In this document: positions 28,798 through 37,536 of the stretch, piece by piece | Layout: the number at the start of each line of letters is the position of its first letter | Numbering within the stretch: the stretch's first letter is position 1 | IMG/VR virus record: IMGVR_UViG_3300035698_002170 | Location: 1 to 46,366 of that record | Reading direction: 5' to 3' (one strand) | DNA length: 46,366 nt | Source of the DNA: a virus | Made by a program: the position numbers and the translations under genes | The notes under the pieces: model-generated | Told to the model about the DNA's origin: nothing | The model's input: only the letters and a program-made list of their open reading frames with translations | The model's database searches: none

Positions 28798-29688
28798 ATG
28801 TCTACCTCCATCAATGCCGCCTTTGTGGCGGACTACACTGCAGACATGCACCTCGTCTTTCAGCGCGAGGGTGCAATGCTGCGCGACGGCGTGTTCAAAA
28901 AGAACAACGTCGTAGGCTCCACCGCCTATTTCCAGAAAATGGGCACCGGCGTCGCCGTGACCAAAACGCGCCATGGCGAGATCACGCCGATGAACGCAAC
29001 CCACACCCAGCCCAGCTGCACGATCGTCGATCTGTATGCCGGTGATTGGGTCGACAAGCTCGACGAAGCGAAAACCAACATCGACACCCGTATGGCGTAT
29101 GCCCGTACCGGCGCCTATGCACTGGGTCGCGCAGTCGATGGTCAGATCACGACCGAGCTTGACACCACGACGCAGAGCACAGTTACGATCACCGTCACAT
29201 CCTACGCCGCGATCCTCGGCGGTCTGCTCGGGATGACGGAAGCCCTCGACACAAACGGTGTCCCGCAGGACGGGCGCCGCTATGGTGCCCTCACGCCTCG
29301 TATGTGGGCGCAGGCCATGACGGTCGAGCAGTTCTCCAGCTCCGACTATGTCGGCGCGAACGGGCTGCCCTTCACCGAAGGCGCTCCGGGTCACCGTCGC
29401 TGGAAGGACTGGATGGGCGTCAAGTGGTGCATGCATAACGGCCTCCCCGGTCGTGGCACCGCAACGGCCAAGTGCTTTGTGTGGCACGAGAACGCCATCG
29501 GCCACGCAGCCGGTGCTCACGCGGGCAATATTGCCGACAGCGAAATGACCGCCGCAGATATTACGTGGCATGGCGATCGCGCCGCCCATTTCGTCAACCA
29601 TTGCATGTCGGGTCAGGCGTGCATGATCGATGACACTGGCGTCATTGAGGGCAACCTCAACGACACCACCGCCATCGCAACCTCGTAA
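28798..29688 (+). CDS. Major capsid protein
   Basis: 296 residues. Begins MSTSINAAFVADYTADMH, typical of podovirus capsids that form N-terminal arms; further marks are QREGAMLRDGV, GEITPMNATHTQ, YAGDWVDKLDEAK and TGAYALGRAVDGQI. The pattern fits the HK97-fold capsid group of T7-like and related marine podophages. Its own promoter and a strong terminator after the next gene indicate high expression. Upstream scaffold and downstream decoration genes agree. Confidence 0.85.
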   Translation: MSTSINAAFVADYTADMHLVFQREGAMLRDGVFKKNNVVGSTAYFQKMGTGVAVTKTRHGEITPMNATHTQPSCTIVDLYAGDWVDKLDEAKTNIDTRMAYARTGAYALGRAVDGQITTELDTTTQSTVTITVTSYAAILGGLLGMTEALDTNGVPQDGRRYGALTPRMWAQAMTVEQFSSSDYVGANGLPFTEGAPGHRRWKDWMGVKWCMHNGLPGRGTATAKCFVWHENAIGHAAGAHAGNIADSEMTAADITWHGDRAAHFVNHCMSGQACMIDDTGVIEGNLNDTTAIATS

Positions 29689-29700
29689 GGGAGAGCGCAC

Positions 29701-30000
29701 ATGACTGTTGATACCGCCTACCTGACCCTCAAGGGGTCGCACAACGGTTTCGGGGATTATCGTTACGACACGATGGACCCTGCGATCACGGTGGACAGCG
29801 CGGGCTACTTCAACAACATCGATGACGGCCTCAACCTCGCGGTTGGGGACACCATCGAGATCGTTGTCTGGGCCACTGCTATCCGTACCGGCACAATCGC
29901 GGACGTGGAAAACCACGTCGTCAACGCGGTCGCTGCCGCAACCGGCATCGTGGATCTGTCCGATCCGCTTAATGCCACCACGATCGGCGACGCAGACTAA
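29701..30000 (+). CDS. Capsid decoration or head-fibre protein
   Basis: 99 residues after GGGAGAGCGCAC. GYFNNIDDGLNLAVGDTIEIV and GTIADVENHVV follow small beta-rich proteins found next to podovirus capsids (YFN..D.L.vGD.I). They are thought to decorate the capsid surface. It ends the capsid transcript, before the terminator at 30031-30064. Confidence 0.65.
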   Translation: MTVDTAYLTLKGSHNGFGDYRYDTMDPAITVDSAGYFNNIDDGLNLAVGDTIEIVVWATAIRTGTIADVENHVVNAVAAATGIVDLSDPLNATTIGDAD

Positions 30001-30030
30001 TCGGCCAAGCAACCGATGTGAGATGAAGCG

Positions 30031-30064
30031 CGGCCCCGTATCTATTTGCGGGGCCGTTTCTTTT
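30031..30064 (+). terminator. Intrinsic terminator after capsid genes
   Basis: Stem CGGCCCCG / CGGGGCCG with a 10-base loop, followed by TTTCTTTT. It separates the capsid transcript from the tail genes. Confidence 0.85.
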
Positions 30065-30074
30065 ACACCTACCG

Positions 30075-30104
30075 TTGACATGGCTCCGGGTGTCCCTCCA
30101 TTAT
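30075..30104 (+). promoter_or_regulatory. Promoter for tail genes
   Basis: -35 TTGACA (30075-30080), 18-base spacer, -10 CATTAT (30099-30104), immediately after the terminator. The leader to the start at 30276 is long (about 165 bases); I see no tRNA, clear ORF or known riboswitch in it. Confidence 0.6.
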
Positions 30105-30275
30105 CCACCGAGACTTATTGGGAGACCCTCCATAAACGACAGCGGCTATCGACCACTGAACTCGAGGTTCGGGGCGCGGGCGGTTTGGTCTCCACCGAAG
30201 ACGAGAACACAAGCAGGTCACGGACCGGCGTCTTGGCGCTCCCCAGTCCGTGCCCACCATTTGAAGGAGACCGCT

Positions 30276-30902
30276 ATGACAATCCTCACGACAGAGAGCG
30301 AGATCTATGTAGGCATCCCCGCCACATACAGCACCGAGCATATCGAGCAGCTCGACAACTCCGGTCTGGTGCGGGGCCGCTTCGCGAATGATTACTCCGG
30401 CTACGACTTCAGCATACGGTATGCCGCTTCTCTGGTGGCGGCCCCCTCGGACGCGGAGCGCGTCACGGACGAGTACGCGCTGCTCAAGGCGCACCCGGTC
30501 CTAGACCTCCCGGCGGCTACCCACATCCGCAACCCGTGGGCATGGTTTGTCGCTATGTACAGTGAGGGGATCTCTGCCTCGCCGGACCAATATGCGCCTG
30601 ATATCTGGGCGGGGGATATTGTGATGCCTACGGACAGCCCGATGAACGAGCATCCGATGCAGCGCATGAACATGACCTTCCCTGCTTACGTCATGGCGCG
30701 GAAGACTGTGCAGGCTGATTGGTGCAACGCCGAGCGGATGGATATCCGCCTCAGTGAGGGCGCCCCGACGTGGCGCGCAGACGCGCCGGGCGCGTACCGC
30801 AGCTGGTATTGCAATAAATATGGTCAGGTCCTGCAGGACGTCGTAGATTACGTCGGACGCCGGTGCGCTACCGAGATCGCGCTTGGGGGCTACACTTTTT
30901 AA
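30276..30902 (+). CDS. Hypothetical protein before tail adaptor, 208 residues
   Basis: Starts MTILTTESEIYVGIP at 30276 with GAAGGAGACCGCT before ATG; the frame is open further upstream but only through promoter DNA. No family recognised; W/Y-rich (NPWAWFVAMY, SWYCNKYGQ). As it lies between decoration and adaptor genes it may be a head or neck component, which is inference. Confidence 0.55.
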   Translation: MTILTTESEIYVGIPATYSTEHIEQLDNSGLVRGRFANDYSGYDFSIRYAASLVAAPSDAERVTDEYALLKAHPVLDLPAATHIRNPWAWFVAMYSEGISASPDQYAPDIWAGDIVMPTDSPMNEHPMQRMNMTFPAYVMARKTVQADWCNAERMDIRLSEGAPTWRADAPGAYRSWYCNKYGQVLQDVVDYVGRRCATEIALGGYTF

Positions 30903-30958
30903 GGGGGTTGGTGTTATCATCCCCCACTTTTGAACTTAACCACGCATGGAGACCTTCG

Positions 30959-31423
30959 ATGGCTCAGTCAATTATCTCGAACTTTGAATACATCGCGATG
31001 CTCAAGTTTGCCAGCAAGCTGCGGTACATGGCGGATCACACGATCGAGGACGTTATGTCCGAGAACTACTTCAAGAACTCGATGAACAACTACCTCGAAG
31101 CGGGTGACGAGATCGACGTCCTCCTCACGCGCCCCGAGGGCAAGTGGGAAAAGTACCTGCTCGAGGTGACGTCGAAGACCACGACCGACATCGAGGTCGA
31201 GATTATCGGCATTCGTGTCGCATTTTCTGGCGACGTCTTTCCGCCGGTCTTCGATGTGGCGGAGCCGCAGGCGACAGACTGGGTCAAGCAGTATCTGCCG
31301 GGTAACCGCACCTACACGATCAAGAACAAGGCCGACGGACGCGTCGTCGTCAGCGGCTTGACGAAAGAGGAGGCCACCATCGCGGTCGAGACCGGAGCAC
31401 TTCCGGTGGGCGCCGCCGCTTAA
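30959..31423 (+). CDS. Hypothetical virion-region protein, 154 residues
   Basis: Starts MAQSIISNFEYIAM at 30959 after TGGAGACCTTCG. Helical N-terminus, a beta middle (DEIDVLLTRPEGKWEKYLLEV in two parts, DEIDVLL and WEKYLLEV), and a C-terminal KADGRVVVSGLTKEEA that looks like a small folded module. Not assigned. A short GGGGG/CCCCC hairpin lies between this gene and the previous one (30903-30922). Confidence 0.5.
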   Translation: MAQSIISNFEYIAMLKFASKLRYMADHTIEDVMSENYFKNSMNNYLEAGDEIDVLLTRPEGKWEKYLLEVTSKTTTDIEVEIIGIRVAFSGDVFPPVFDVAEPQATDWVKQYLPGNRTYTIKNKADGRVVVSGLTKEEATIAVETGALPVGAAA

Positions 31424-31438
31424 CAACAGGAGGGGCGG

Positions 31439-32065
31439 ATGGCCTCAGAAGTCGGTATCTGCAACAGCGCACTGCAGCTCATCAAGAACACGAAGTACAT
31501 CTCCTCGCTCACGCAGGGCGGCAAAGAGGCCGATGCCTGCGAGGACACGTATCCTGAGCTGCGCGACTTCATACTCGAGCATCATGACTGGAACTTCGCC
31601 CGGCGGCGTGTGGTGTTGTCCCGACTGGGCGACACCTATGCCCCGGCGTTTGGTTTCACGTACGCCTACTCCCTGCCGTCGGATCTACTGAGCATGCGGG
31701 GCCTGTTTGCAAACTCCAGGGGCACCGGCGACGTGGAGTTCTCCCGCGAGGGGGCACAGATAAACACTGACGCCGAGGATCTGTACCTCCTCTACACGGC
31801 GCGTGTGGCCGACCCCAACTTGATGTCGGCGTCGTTCCGGCAGGCGCTTGCGAAGCTCCTGTCATCTCGTCTGGCGTCGGCCCTGAACAACAACGTGTCG
31901 CTGTCGCAGGCCCTGTACAATCAGTACCTCGACGAGGACCTTCCGTCGGCTCAGGGCGTGGATAGTATCCAGCAACGCCCGCAGCAGCGCCCGGAGAGTT
32001 CATGGGTCAGCGTCCGCGAAAGCGCGCAGGATACCCGCCATCTCAACGGTGGCTGGAGTTCATGA
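31439..32065 (+). CDS. Tail adaptor (tail tubular protein A-like)
   Basis: 208 residues after AGGAGGGGCGG. The segment YPELRDFILEHHDWNFARRRVVLS is the hallmark of head-tail adaptors of T7 gp11 type (Y...RD..L..h.WNFA..R..L), here YPELRDFIL and WNFARRRV; YSLPSDLLSMRGL and LYTARV also fit. The adaptor ring binds the portal and holds the nozzle. The next gene overlaps it by 4 bases. Confidence 0.85.
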   Translation: MASEVGICNSALQLIKNTKYISSLTQGGKEADACEDTYPELRDFILEHHDWNFARRRVVLSRLGDTYAPAFGFTYAYSLPSDLLSMRGLFANSRGTGDVEFSREGAQINTDAEDLYLLYTARVADPNLMSASFRQALAKLLSSRLASALNNNVSLSQALYNQYLDEDLPSAQGVDSIQQRPQQRPESSWVSVRESAQDTRHLNGGWSS

Positions 32066-35010
32066 CCACATTCCTGAAGGAGCTATTCAACGCGGGGGAG
32101 TTTGGCGCCCGGATGCACGCGCGCGTGCAGTTCGACAAGTACGCCAACGGCGGTGCTGTATACCAGAACATCCTCCCCCTGCCGCAAGGCGGCTGGACCT
32201 CCCGCTCCGGGTTCCGCTACATCGCCAGCAGCCACACCTCGACCGTGCGGCCATGGTTGATACCCTTCATCTTTTCCACTGAGCAGGCTTATATGCTCGA
32301 GCTGGGGGAGAGCACGCTTCGCTTCTTTCGTAATCAGGCAGCCATCTCCGCAGCTGATGTGACCGCCGCTATCACAAATGGCGCCTTCACCAGCGACGTG
32401 ACCGGGTGGACCGACAACTCAAACGGCACCGGCGCGATCGCGTACGACGCCGGTAGGATGTCCCTCGACGGCGCCGGGTCCGGTAACGAGGCTTTGGCGA
32501 CGCAGGCGATTACGATTACGGAGACGACGACAACCCACGTCCTGCGTTTTCAGGTCGTAGGCGACGCGGGTGACGAGATACTCGTCCGTGTAGGCACGGC
32601 CTCCGGTGGTGCGTCCGCCGATCTCCTTACAGCCGTGAAGCGGCGCGTCGGGTGGCATACACTGTCGTTCGATCCATCTAGCAACGCGACCGTCTACCTG
32701 ACCTTCGAGAACACTAAAGATAAAAGCATACTCGTCGATGATGTCGAGATCCTCGACGGTGTGCCGATCGAGATCACGACGCCTTGGACCGAGGCACAGC
32801 TGCCTGATATTTCGTACGCCCAGAGCGCCGACGTCATATACATGTGCATCGGTGGATCCACCCGCCCCTACCGCCTCGAGCGAGCCAATGGTGCGTCGTG
32901 GTCCCTCGTCCTAGTCCTGTTCGAGGATGGCCCGTGGCTCTCCCAAGGTGTGGACGGCACGACGCTGCTCGCCGGTGCCACGAGCGGTAACGCAGTTACA
33001 TTTACCGCCAGCCAACTCGACGGTATTAACGACGGCGCCGGGTTCAGGTCGACCGACGTGGGGCGCGTTATTAGGTGGAGGGATGCAGCCGCTTACTGGC
33101 ACTGGATGCAGATCGTTTCCGTCACCGACACCTTGAACTTCGTCGCCGATATAAAAGGCACCACCCTGAGCGCCGTGACCGCGACCACTGATTGGCGGAT
33201 GGGGAAATGGAACGATACGGACGGGTGGCCCGCCGTCGTCGGGTTCGTTCAGCAGCGTCTGGGTTTTGCCAACACGACGAAGTGGCCGCAAACCTTCTGG
33301 TTGTCCGAGAGCGCAAACATCGAGACATTCCGCGACGAGGACACGGCGGGCGTGGTTCAGGCCAACAGTGCAATCGACTACCGGTTCGCCGCCCTTCAGG
33401 TCAACACCATCAGGTGGCTTGCCATGCGTAAGGTCCCAATCGTGGGGACGCAGGGCGGTAACTGGACGCTGCGCTCAGAGGGCGCGGTGCTAACGCCTGA
33501 TGACATCTCAGCCGACTTTGAAGTCACCGGCGGTGTCGCGCGCGTGCAGCCGGTCGAGGTGGGCAACCGCCTCCTGTTCGCGCAGACGCAGTCACGCAAG
33601 ATCGTCGAGTTCGCCGACGTCCTCGGCAAAGATGGTGTGCAGGGTTTCGACAGCTTCGACCTGACCCTCTTGAATGACCGCATCCTGACAGGCGGCCTTC
33701 TGCAGATGATGTACGCACAGGAGCCGGACAGCTTCATCTGGATGGCCCGGTTCGACGGGCAGGCCCCAGTGCTGACATATCAACCCGATCAGGATGTCGT
33801 GGGTTGGTCTCGGCAGATCCACGGCGGTGCCTTCAGTGGGGGGATCTCCAAGATCGTAACCCTAGCCACAATACCGGGGCAGGATGGATCGGGTCAGTTC
33901 AAAGACAGCTCTGGCCGACACGAGGTTTGGGCCGGTGTCCAGATGACTGTCAACGGGCAGGCGGTTCATTACATCGAGTGCGCCGAGAAGATCTTCCGAA
34001 GCGACGAGGATCTACCCGAGGAGGCTTTCTACGTCGACAGCGGTTTGACGCTCGACGTCCCTATCCCCATCACCGCCATCACAAGCGCAGACCCCGGCGT
34101 ACTCACCGTGACCGCGCACGGTGTGGCCGACGGATCCAGTGTTCGTATCGTGCGCGTCCGGGGGATGACGGAGCTGAACACGAACGTGTACAAGACCGCC
34201 GCCTCCGCTACCAACACCGTGGAGCTGGGAGAGATCGACGGCACCGCCATCACAGCGGCGACCAAGGCCAACCCCGCGCAGCTCACAATACCGGATCATG
34301 GCCGGGCCACCGGCGACGTGGTCCACCTCCACGATGCCGGGGGTATGGTTGAGCTGAACGGAGCGCAGGCCACCCTGACCGTCATCGACGATGACACGGT
34401 GACGCTGGATGGTGTGGATAGCACCAGCTACACGACGTATACGATAGGTGGCACCATTCACGACGTCATCGATACGAGCGCGTATACCGCGTACGCCTCC
34501 GCCGGTGAGATGCGGGTCCTCGTATCTGCGGTGACTGGGTTGGATCATCTCGAGGGTGAGACTGTTCAGGTGTACGCCGACGGCTTCGTTCAGGCCGAGA
34601 AGGCCGTCGCAGCGGGTGCGATCACGTTGGACAATGCGGCGTCCGTCGTCCACGTCGGGTTGTCGTATGAGCGCCGGTGGGAGAGCCTTAAGCTCGCAGT
34701 AGGCGCGAAGGAGGGCACTCCTGTCACGAAGCCGAAGGGTATCGCGGATCTGGGTGTCGTCGTGTCTGAGACAGCGGAGGGCGCGTTGTCCTTCGCCAGT
34801 AAGGACGAGGCGGGTGAGAACGCGTTCACGGAGCTGGATCTCCGTCAGGCGTCGCAGATAAACGACGACCCCGTGCCCCTGTATTCCGGCGAGGTTAAAC
34901 TGGGCATCTCGGCAGGCCACGACGACGACCTGCGCCTCGTGATCAAAGGTAGTGCCCCTGTCCCCAGCACTGTTCTGGCAATCGTCCCGGAGATGGATGT
35001 AAGCGGATAA
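32062..35010 (+). CDS. Tail nozzle (tail tubular protein B-like)
   Basis: 982 residues from ATG 32062 (ATGA overlap, GGAG upstream). The start FLKELFNAGEFGARMHARVQFDKYANGG pattern (quoted in part: GEFGARMHARVQ, KYANGG) and the later NLLPLPQGG-type stretch ILPLPQGGWTSRSG are typical of podovirus nozzles. A beta-sandwich insert (about 110-250) and two tandem repeats near 667-770 (ITSADPGVLTVTAHG, then TKANPAQLTIPDHG, each with GMxELN) resemble FCCH-like modules seen in nozzle proteins. It forms the tail tip through which DNA leaves. Confidence 0.85.
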   Translation: MTTFLKELFNAGEFGARMHARVQFDKYANGGAVYQNILPLPQGGWTSRSGFRYIASSHTSTVRPWLIPFIFSTEQAYMLELGESTLRFFRNQAAISAADVTAAITNGAFTSDVTGWTDNSNGTGAIAYDAGRMSLDGAGSGNEALATQAITITETTTTHVLRFQVVGDAGDEILVRVGTASGGASADLLTAVKRRVGWHTLSFDPSSNATVYLTFENTKDKSILVDDVEILDGVPIEITTPWTEAQLPDISYAQSADVIYMCIGGSTRPYRLERANGASWSLVLVLFEDGPWLSQGVDGTTLLAGATSGNAVTFTASQLDGINDGAGFRSTDVGRVIRWRDAAAYWHWMQIVSVTDTLNFVADIKGTTLSAVTATTDWRMGKWNDTDGWPAVVGFVQQRLGFANTTKWPQTFWLSESANIETFRDEDTAGVVQANSAIDYRFAALQVNTIRWLAMRKVPIVGTQGGNWTLRSEGAVLTPDDISADFEVTGGVARVQPVEVGNRLLFAQTQSRKIVEFADVLGKDGVQGFDSFDLTLLNDRILTGGLLQMMYAQEPDSFIWMARFDGQAPVLTYQPDQDVVGWSRQIHGGAFSGGISKIVTLATIPGQDGSGQFKDSSGRHEVWAGVQMTVNGQAVHYIECAEKIFRSDEDLPEEAFYVDSGLTLDVPIPITAITSADPGVLTVTAHGVADGSSVRIVRVRGMTELNTNVYKTAASATNTVELGEIDGTAITAATKANPAQLTIPDHGRATGDVVHLHDAGGMVELNGAQATLTVIDDDTVTLDGVDSTSYTTYTIGGTIHDVIDTSAYTAYASAGEMRVLVSAVTGLDHLEGETVQVYADGFVQAEKAVAAGAITLDNAASVVHVGLSYERRWESLKLAVGAKEGTPVTKPKGIADLGVVVSETAEGALSFASKDEAGENAFTELDLRQASQINDDPVPLYSGEVKLGISAGHDDDLRLVIKGSAPVPSTVLAIVPEMDVSG

Positions 35011-35019
35011 TCGACGCGC

Positions 35020-35049
35020 TTGCCGTTTTTACCAAATCTACTGTATTAC
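35020..35049 (+). promoter_or_regulatory. Weak promoter before internal virion genes
   Basis: TTGCCG (35020-35025), 18-base spacer, TATTAC (35044-35049) in the 80-base gap after the nozzle gene. Tentative. Confidence 0.35.
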
Positions 35050-35090
35050 TGTGGGGGACCGACGGTTTAACTTCTCTCAGGTGACGTATT

Positions 35091-35627
35091 ATGTTTTGGT
35101 TCATGGTAGCGATGGCCGTTATGGCCGCCGTAAGCGCCATCTCAGCGGGGAACGCTGAGAAGGCCGCGTCAGAGACACAGGCGGAGCTGCTGGCCCGTCA
35201 GGCCCGGCGAACGGAACAGGTCACCGCCCTCAACGCGAAGCGCGCCCGTAAAGACGCCGACGCTCTATCCGGGTCTCAGATCGCCCTCCTCGCTGGTCAG
35301 GGCCGCGACCCCGGCGCAGGGTCGGCCCTCCTCCTGCAGGAGGATCTCGCGGAAGAGGGCGAGCACAACGCCCGTCTCATTGAAAACCAAGGATTGGCGG
35401 ACGTCGTGGATATTCGTACTCGCAGGGAAGTCGTCCTCACTGAGGGCAAGAACGCACAGCGCGCCGGTTACCTGAGCGCGCTCACCGGGGCCACCATGGC
35501 CGCCGGTAAATCGGGCGCCGGGTCAGGGTCCGGCGCCTTCGGCGGCGGGTCCGGCAGCACGGGCTACACGGCACCCAGCTCGAGTGGTGGGTGGGCCGTT
35601 GGCGGTGGCGCCAGTGGGGTGGCCTGA
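35091..35627 (+). CDS. Internal virion protein (gp14-like)
   Basis: 178 residues. A hydrophobic N-terminus (MFWFMVAMAVMAAVSAI), then a long Ala/Arg/Glu-rich helix (about 20-130) and a Gly/Ser-rich end. T7 gp14-type ejection proteins share this size and build and are ejected into the envelope to make the DNA channel. The two following large genes are the expected partners. AGGTGACG precedes the ATG. Confidence 0.65.
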   Translation: MFWFMVAMAVMAAVSAISAGNAEKAASETQAELLARQARRTEQVTALNAKRARKDADALSGSQIALLAGQGRDPGAGSALLLQEDLAEEGEHNARLIENQGLADVVDIRTRREVVLTEGKNAQRAGYLSALTGATMAAGKSGAGSGSGAFGGGSGSTGYTAPSSSGGWAVGGGASGVA

Positions 35628-37534
35628 TGGGTACAACACTCCCCACAGCCTCTAACGTCCGCCGCTTCACCCCGCGCGCGAACGCCGCGCCCACAGTGTC
35701 CGCCGCGTCCCATGGCGCAGGCGTGGCACGCGCCACAGGTAAACTTGCCGAGGCGGGCTTCGCCGTCGGTCTTCAGGTCCGCGACGAGGCGGAGAAGGCG
35801 GAGGCGGAGGAGGTCTCCCTCCGTATGTCCCGTTACGCCCGCCTCCTTCGTGAGGGAGGTGAGGATGATAAGGGCACGGTACATGTCGGCTACTCCACGC
35901 TCGAGGGTAAGGCTGCCGTAGACCAAGCCGGAGATTACTCACAGAAGATTGAGACCTACCGGGATGGTCTCCTCGGGGGCGCGTCCTCCGACCGGGTCCG
36001 CCGTATGGCTAACCGCGCCGTCCAGTCCCACACAGAAACCGGCCTGTCGTCGATCGCCAACACGTCGAATAAAGGCGCGAAGGATTATCGGGACAGCACG
36101 TACAAGGCGTACACGCAGGAGCTGTCCGAGCGAGCCGTCGCCGGGTCGACCACGTTCAAGGAGAAGGGCACCGACAACCTTGTGCAGACCAGCGTCGCCG
36201 CGATCGGCGAGCGGGTGTTCAACTACAACGAAGCCAAGATGGGGCCGGAGGCCGCCGCCTCCGCTGCTCAGGAGGCCATGTCGCAGGCGCGCGTCCGTGT
36301 GCTCAAGGATCTGGATCAGCGCAGCCCGAAACTGGCGGAGGAGTATCTCGCGTCCATCCTCGCTCGGGAGAAGGAGAAGGGCGCCGACGGTAAGCGCCTC
36401 CTGTCCGACGGCGACTTGATCAACCCCATGGCACTGACCGAGATCCGCGAGACGCTCGACGTCAGCGGGCGCATCGAGATGGTGCAGGAAGACATCGGCG
36501 CGATGCGCGCGCAATTTGGTGACTTCAGCACGCCGGACCAGATCCGCGCGGCGCGGGATCATATCGAGAAGACTTATTCCGGTAAGGACGAGGTCTCGAT
36601 GAAGGCCGCCCTGAGTGGCGAGGTGTCAAACACCGCGACATTGAAGCGGCTGACCGATAGCGCCTATGCGGACGCGGCGGTAAACCACATCATCGGTGGG
36701 GGCACGCTTGCGAACCTAGATCCCAAAGTGCGCGCAGGTATATCGAGCAACGCCCACCTACTGAACTGGGCGGGGACGTATCACGCTATCAGTGCCCGGA
36801 AGGGATCCGACGCGGCATTTGAGCCTGCGCCTACTCCGACTGGCACCAAGTATTTCAATGACATGATGCAAAATCAGGACGAGCTGCGCTCCACCAAACT
36901 GGGGGGCATGAAACCTCACCTGACGAAGGCGCAGTACTCCTCCTTGCAGACGCGGCAGAACACTCTCGTTCATCTGGCGAAGGAGAAGGAGGGTGGGCGA
37001 GGCTCGGCGCATAAAGCGGCGGACAAGATTGCCCTGAAGTGGGCGCGCGCGCGCAGCACGAAATTCAACGCCGGTGTTAAGGGGCTGAGTAAAACCGAGA
37101 ATAAGGGCCTCCTGAATGATCTGCAGGGTGACCTCTGGGACTACGTCACGGAGTACATGCAGGCTAATAAAGGAGCCGAGCCTACCGAGAAGCAGATGTC
37201 AGCGAAAGCTGTGTCGCTTATGACGGAGGTCGTGGTCGACCCGCCGGGCTACCGCAACAAAAAGACGCTGTACTTGTTCGAGCTGGAGAATATGTCCGAC
37301 GAGCAGCGCGAAAGCCTCGTCATCCGTAAAGACGAGCGGGAGGTCGTCGACGGGAAGCACCCACCCCCCATACAGGAGAAGAACATCGACAAGTGGTTGA
37401 GGGGTCAAGGCTTCACAGCGGCTCAGATAAAAATGATCCCGGAGCGGGATCGCGGGCAGATCGCTGGCAGTATGGTCACCCGTAATGCCACGCGGCTCTC
37501 CGCCATCCTCGCCCGCCTCAAAGCGGTTCGCTGA
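35627..37534 (+). CDS. Internal virion protein (gp15-like)
   Basis: 635 residues from ATG 35627 (TGATG overlap). Mostly helical, rich in Ala/Glu/Lys, with repeated helical hairpins and no enzyme motif. Begins TTLPTASNVRRFTPR, a short extended segment. Size and place between the gp14-like and the giant protein match T7 gp15, a periplasmic tunnel component. By position and composition only. Confidence 0.65.
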   Translation: MGTTLPTASNVRRFTPRANAAPTVSAASHGAGVARATGKLAEAGFAVGLQVRDEAEKAEAEEVSLRMSRYARLLREGGEDDKGTVHVGYSTLEGKAAVDQAGDYSQKIETYRDGLLGGASSDRVRRMANRAVQSHTETGLSSIANTSNKGAKDYRDSTYKAYTQELSERAVAGSTTFKEKGTDNLVQTSVAAIGERVFNYNEAKMGPEAAASAAQEAMSQARVRVLKDLDQRSPKLAEEYLASILAREKEKGADGKRLLSDGDLINPMALTEIRETLDVSGRIEMVQEDIGAMRAQFGDFSTPDQIRAARDHIEKTYSGKDEVSMKAALSGEVSNTATLKRLTDSAYADAAVNHIIGGGTLANLDPKVRAGISSNAHLLNWAGTYHAISARKGSDAAFEPAPTPTGTKYFNDMMQNQDELRSTKLGGMKPHLTKAQYSSLQTRQNTLVHLAKEKEGGRGSAHKAADKIALKWARARSTKFNAGVKGLSKTENKGLLNDLQGDLWDYVTEYMQANKGAEPTEKQMSAKAVSLMTEVVVDPPGYRNKKTLYLFELENMSDEQRESLVIRKDEREVVDGKHPPPIQEKNIDKWLRGQGFTAAQIKMIPERDRGQIAGSMVTRNATRLSAILARLKAVR

Positions 37535-37536
37535 TT

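Noticed and set aside
28744-30108. 454-codon open frame on the - strand opposite the capsid and decoration genes
   Set aside because: Shadow of GC-rich codon use: the + strand genes are clear, and this product (Asp/Val/Arg-rich, no motif) has no ribosome site or family.
30105-30275. tRNA-like appearance of the tail-gene leader (a GGTTCG string and CCACCA before the start)
   Set aside because: No cloverleaf can be drawn: acceptor and anticodon stems do not pair at the right distances.
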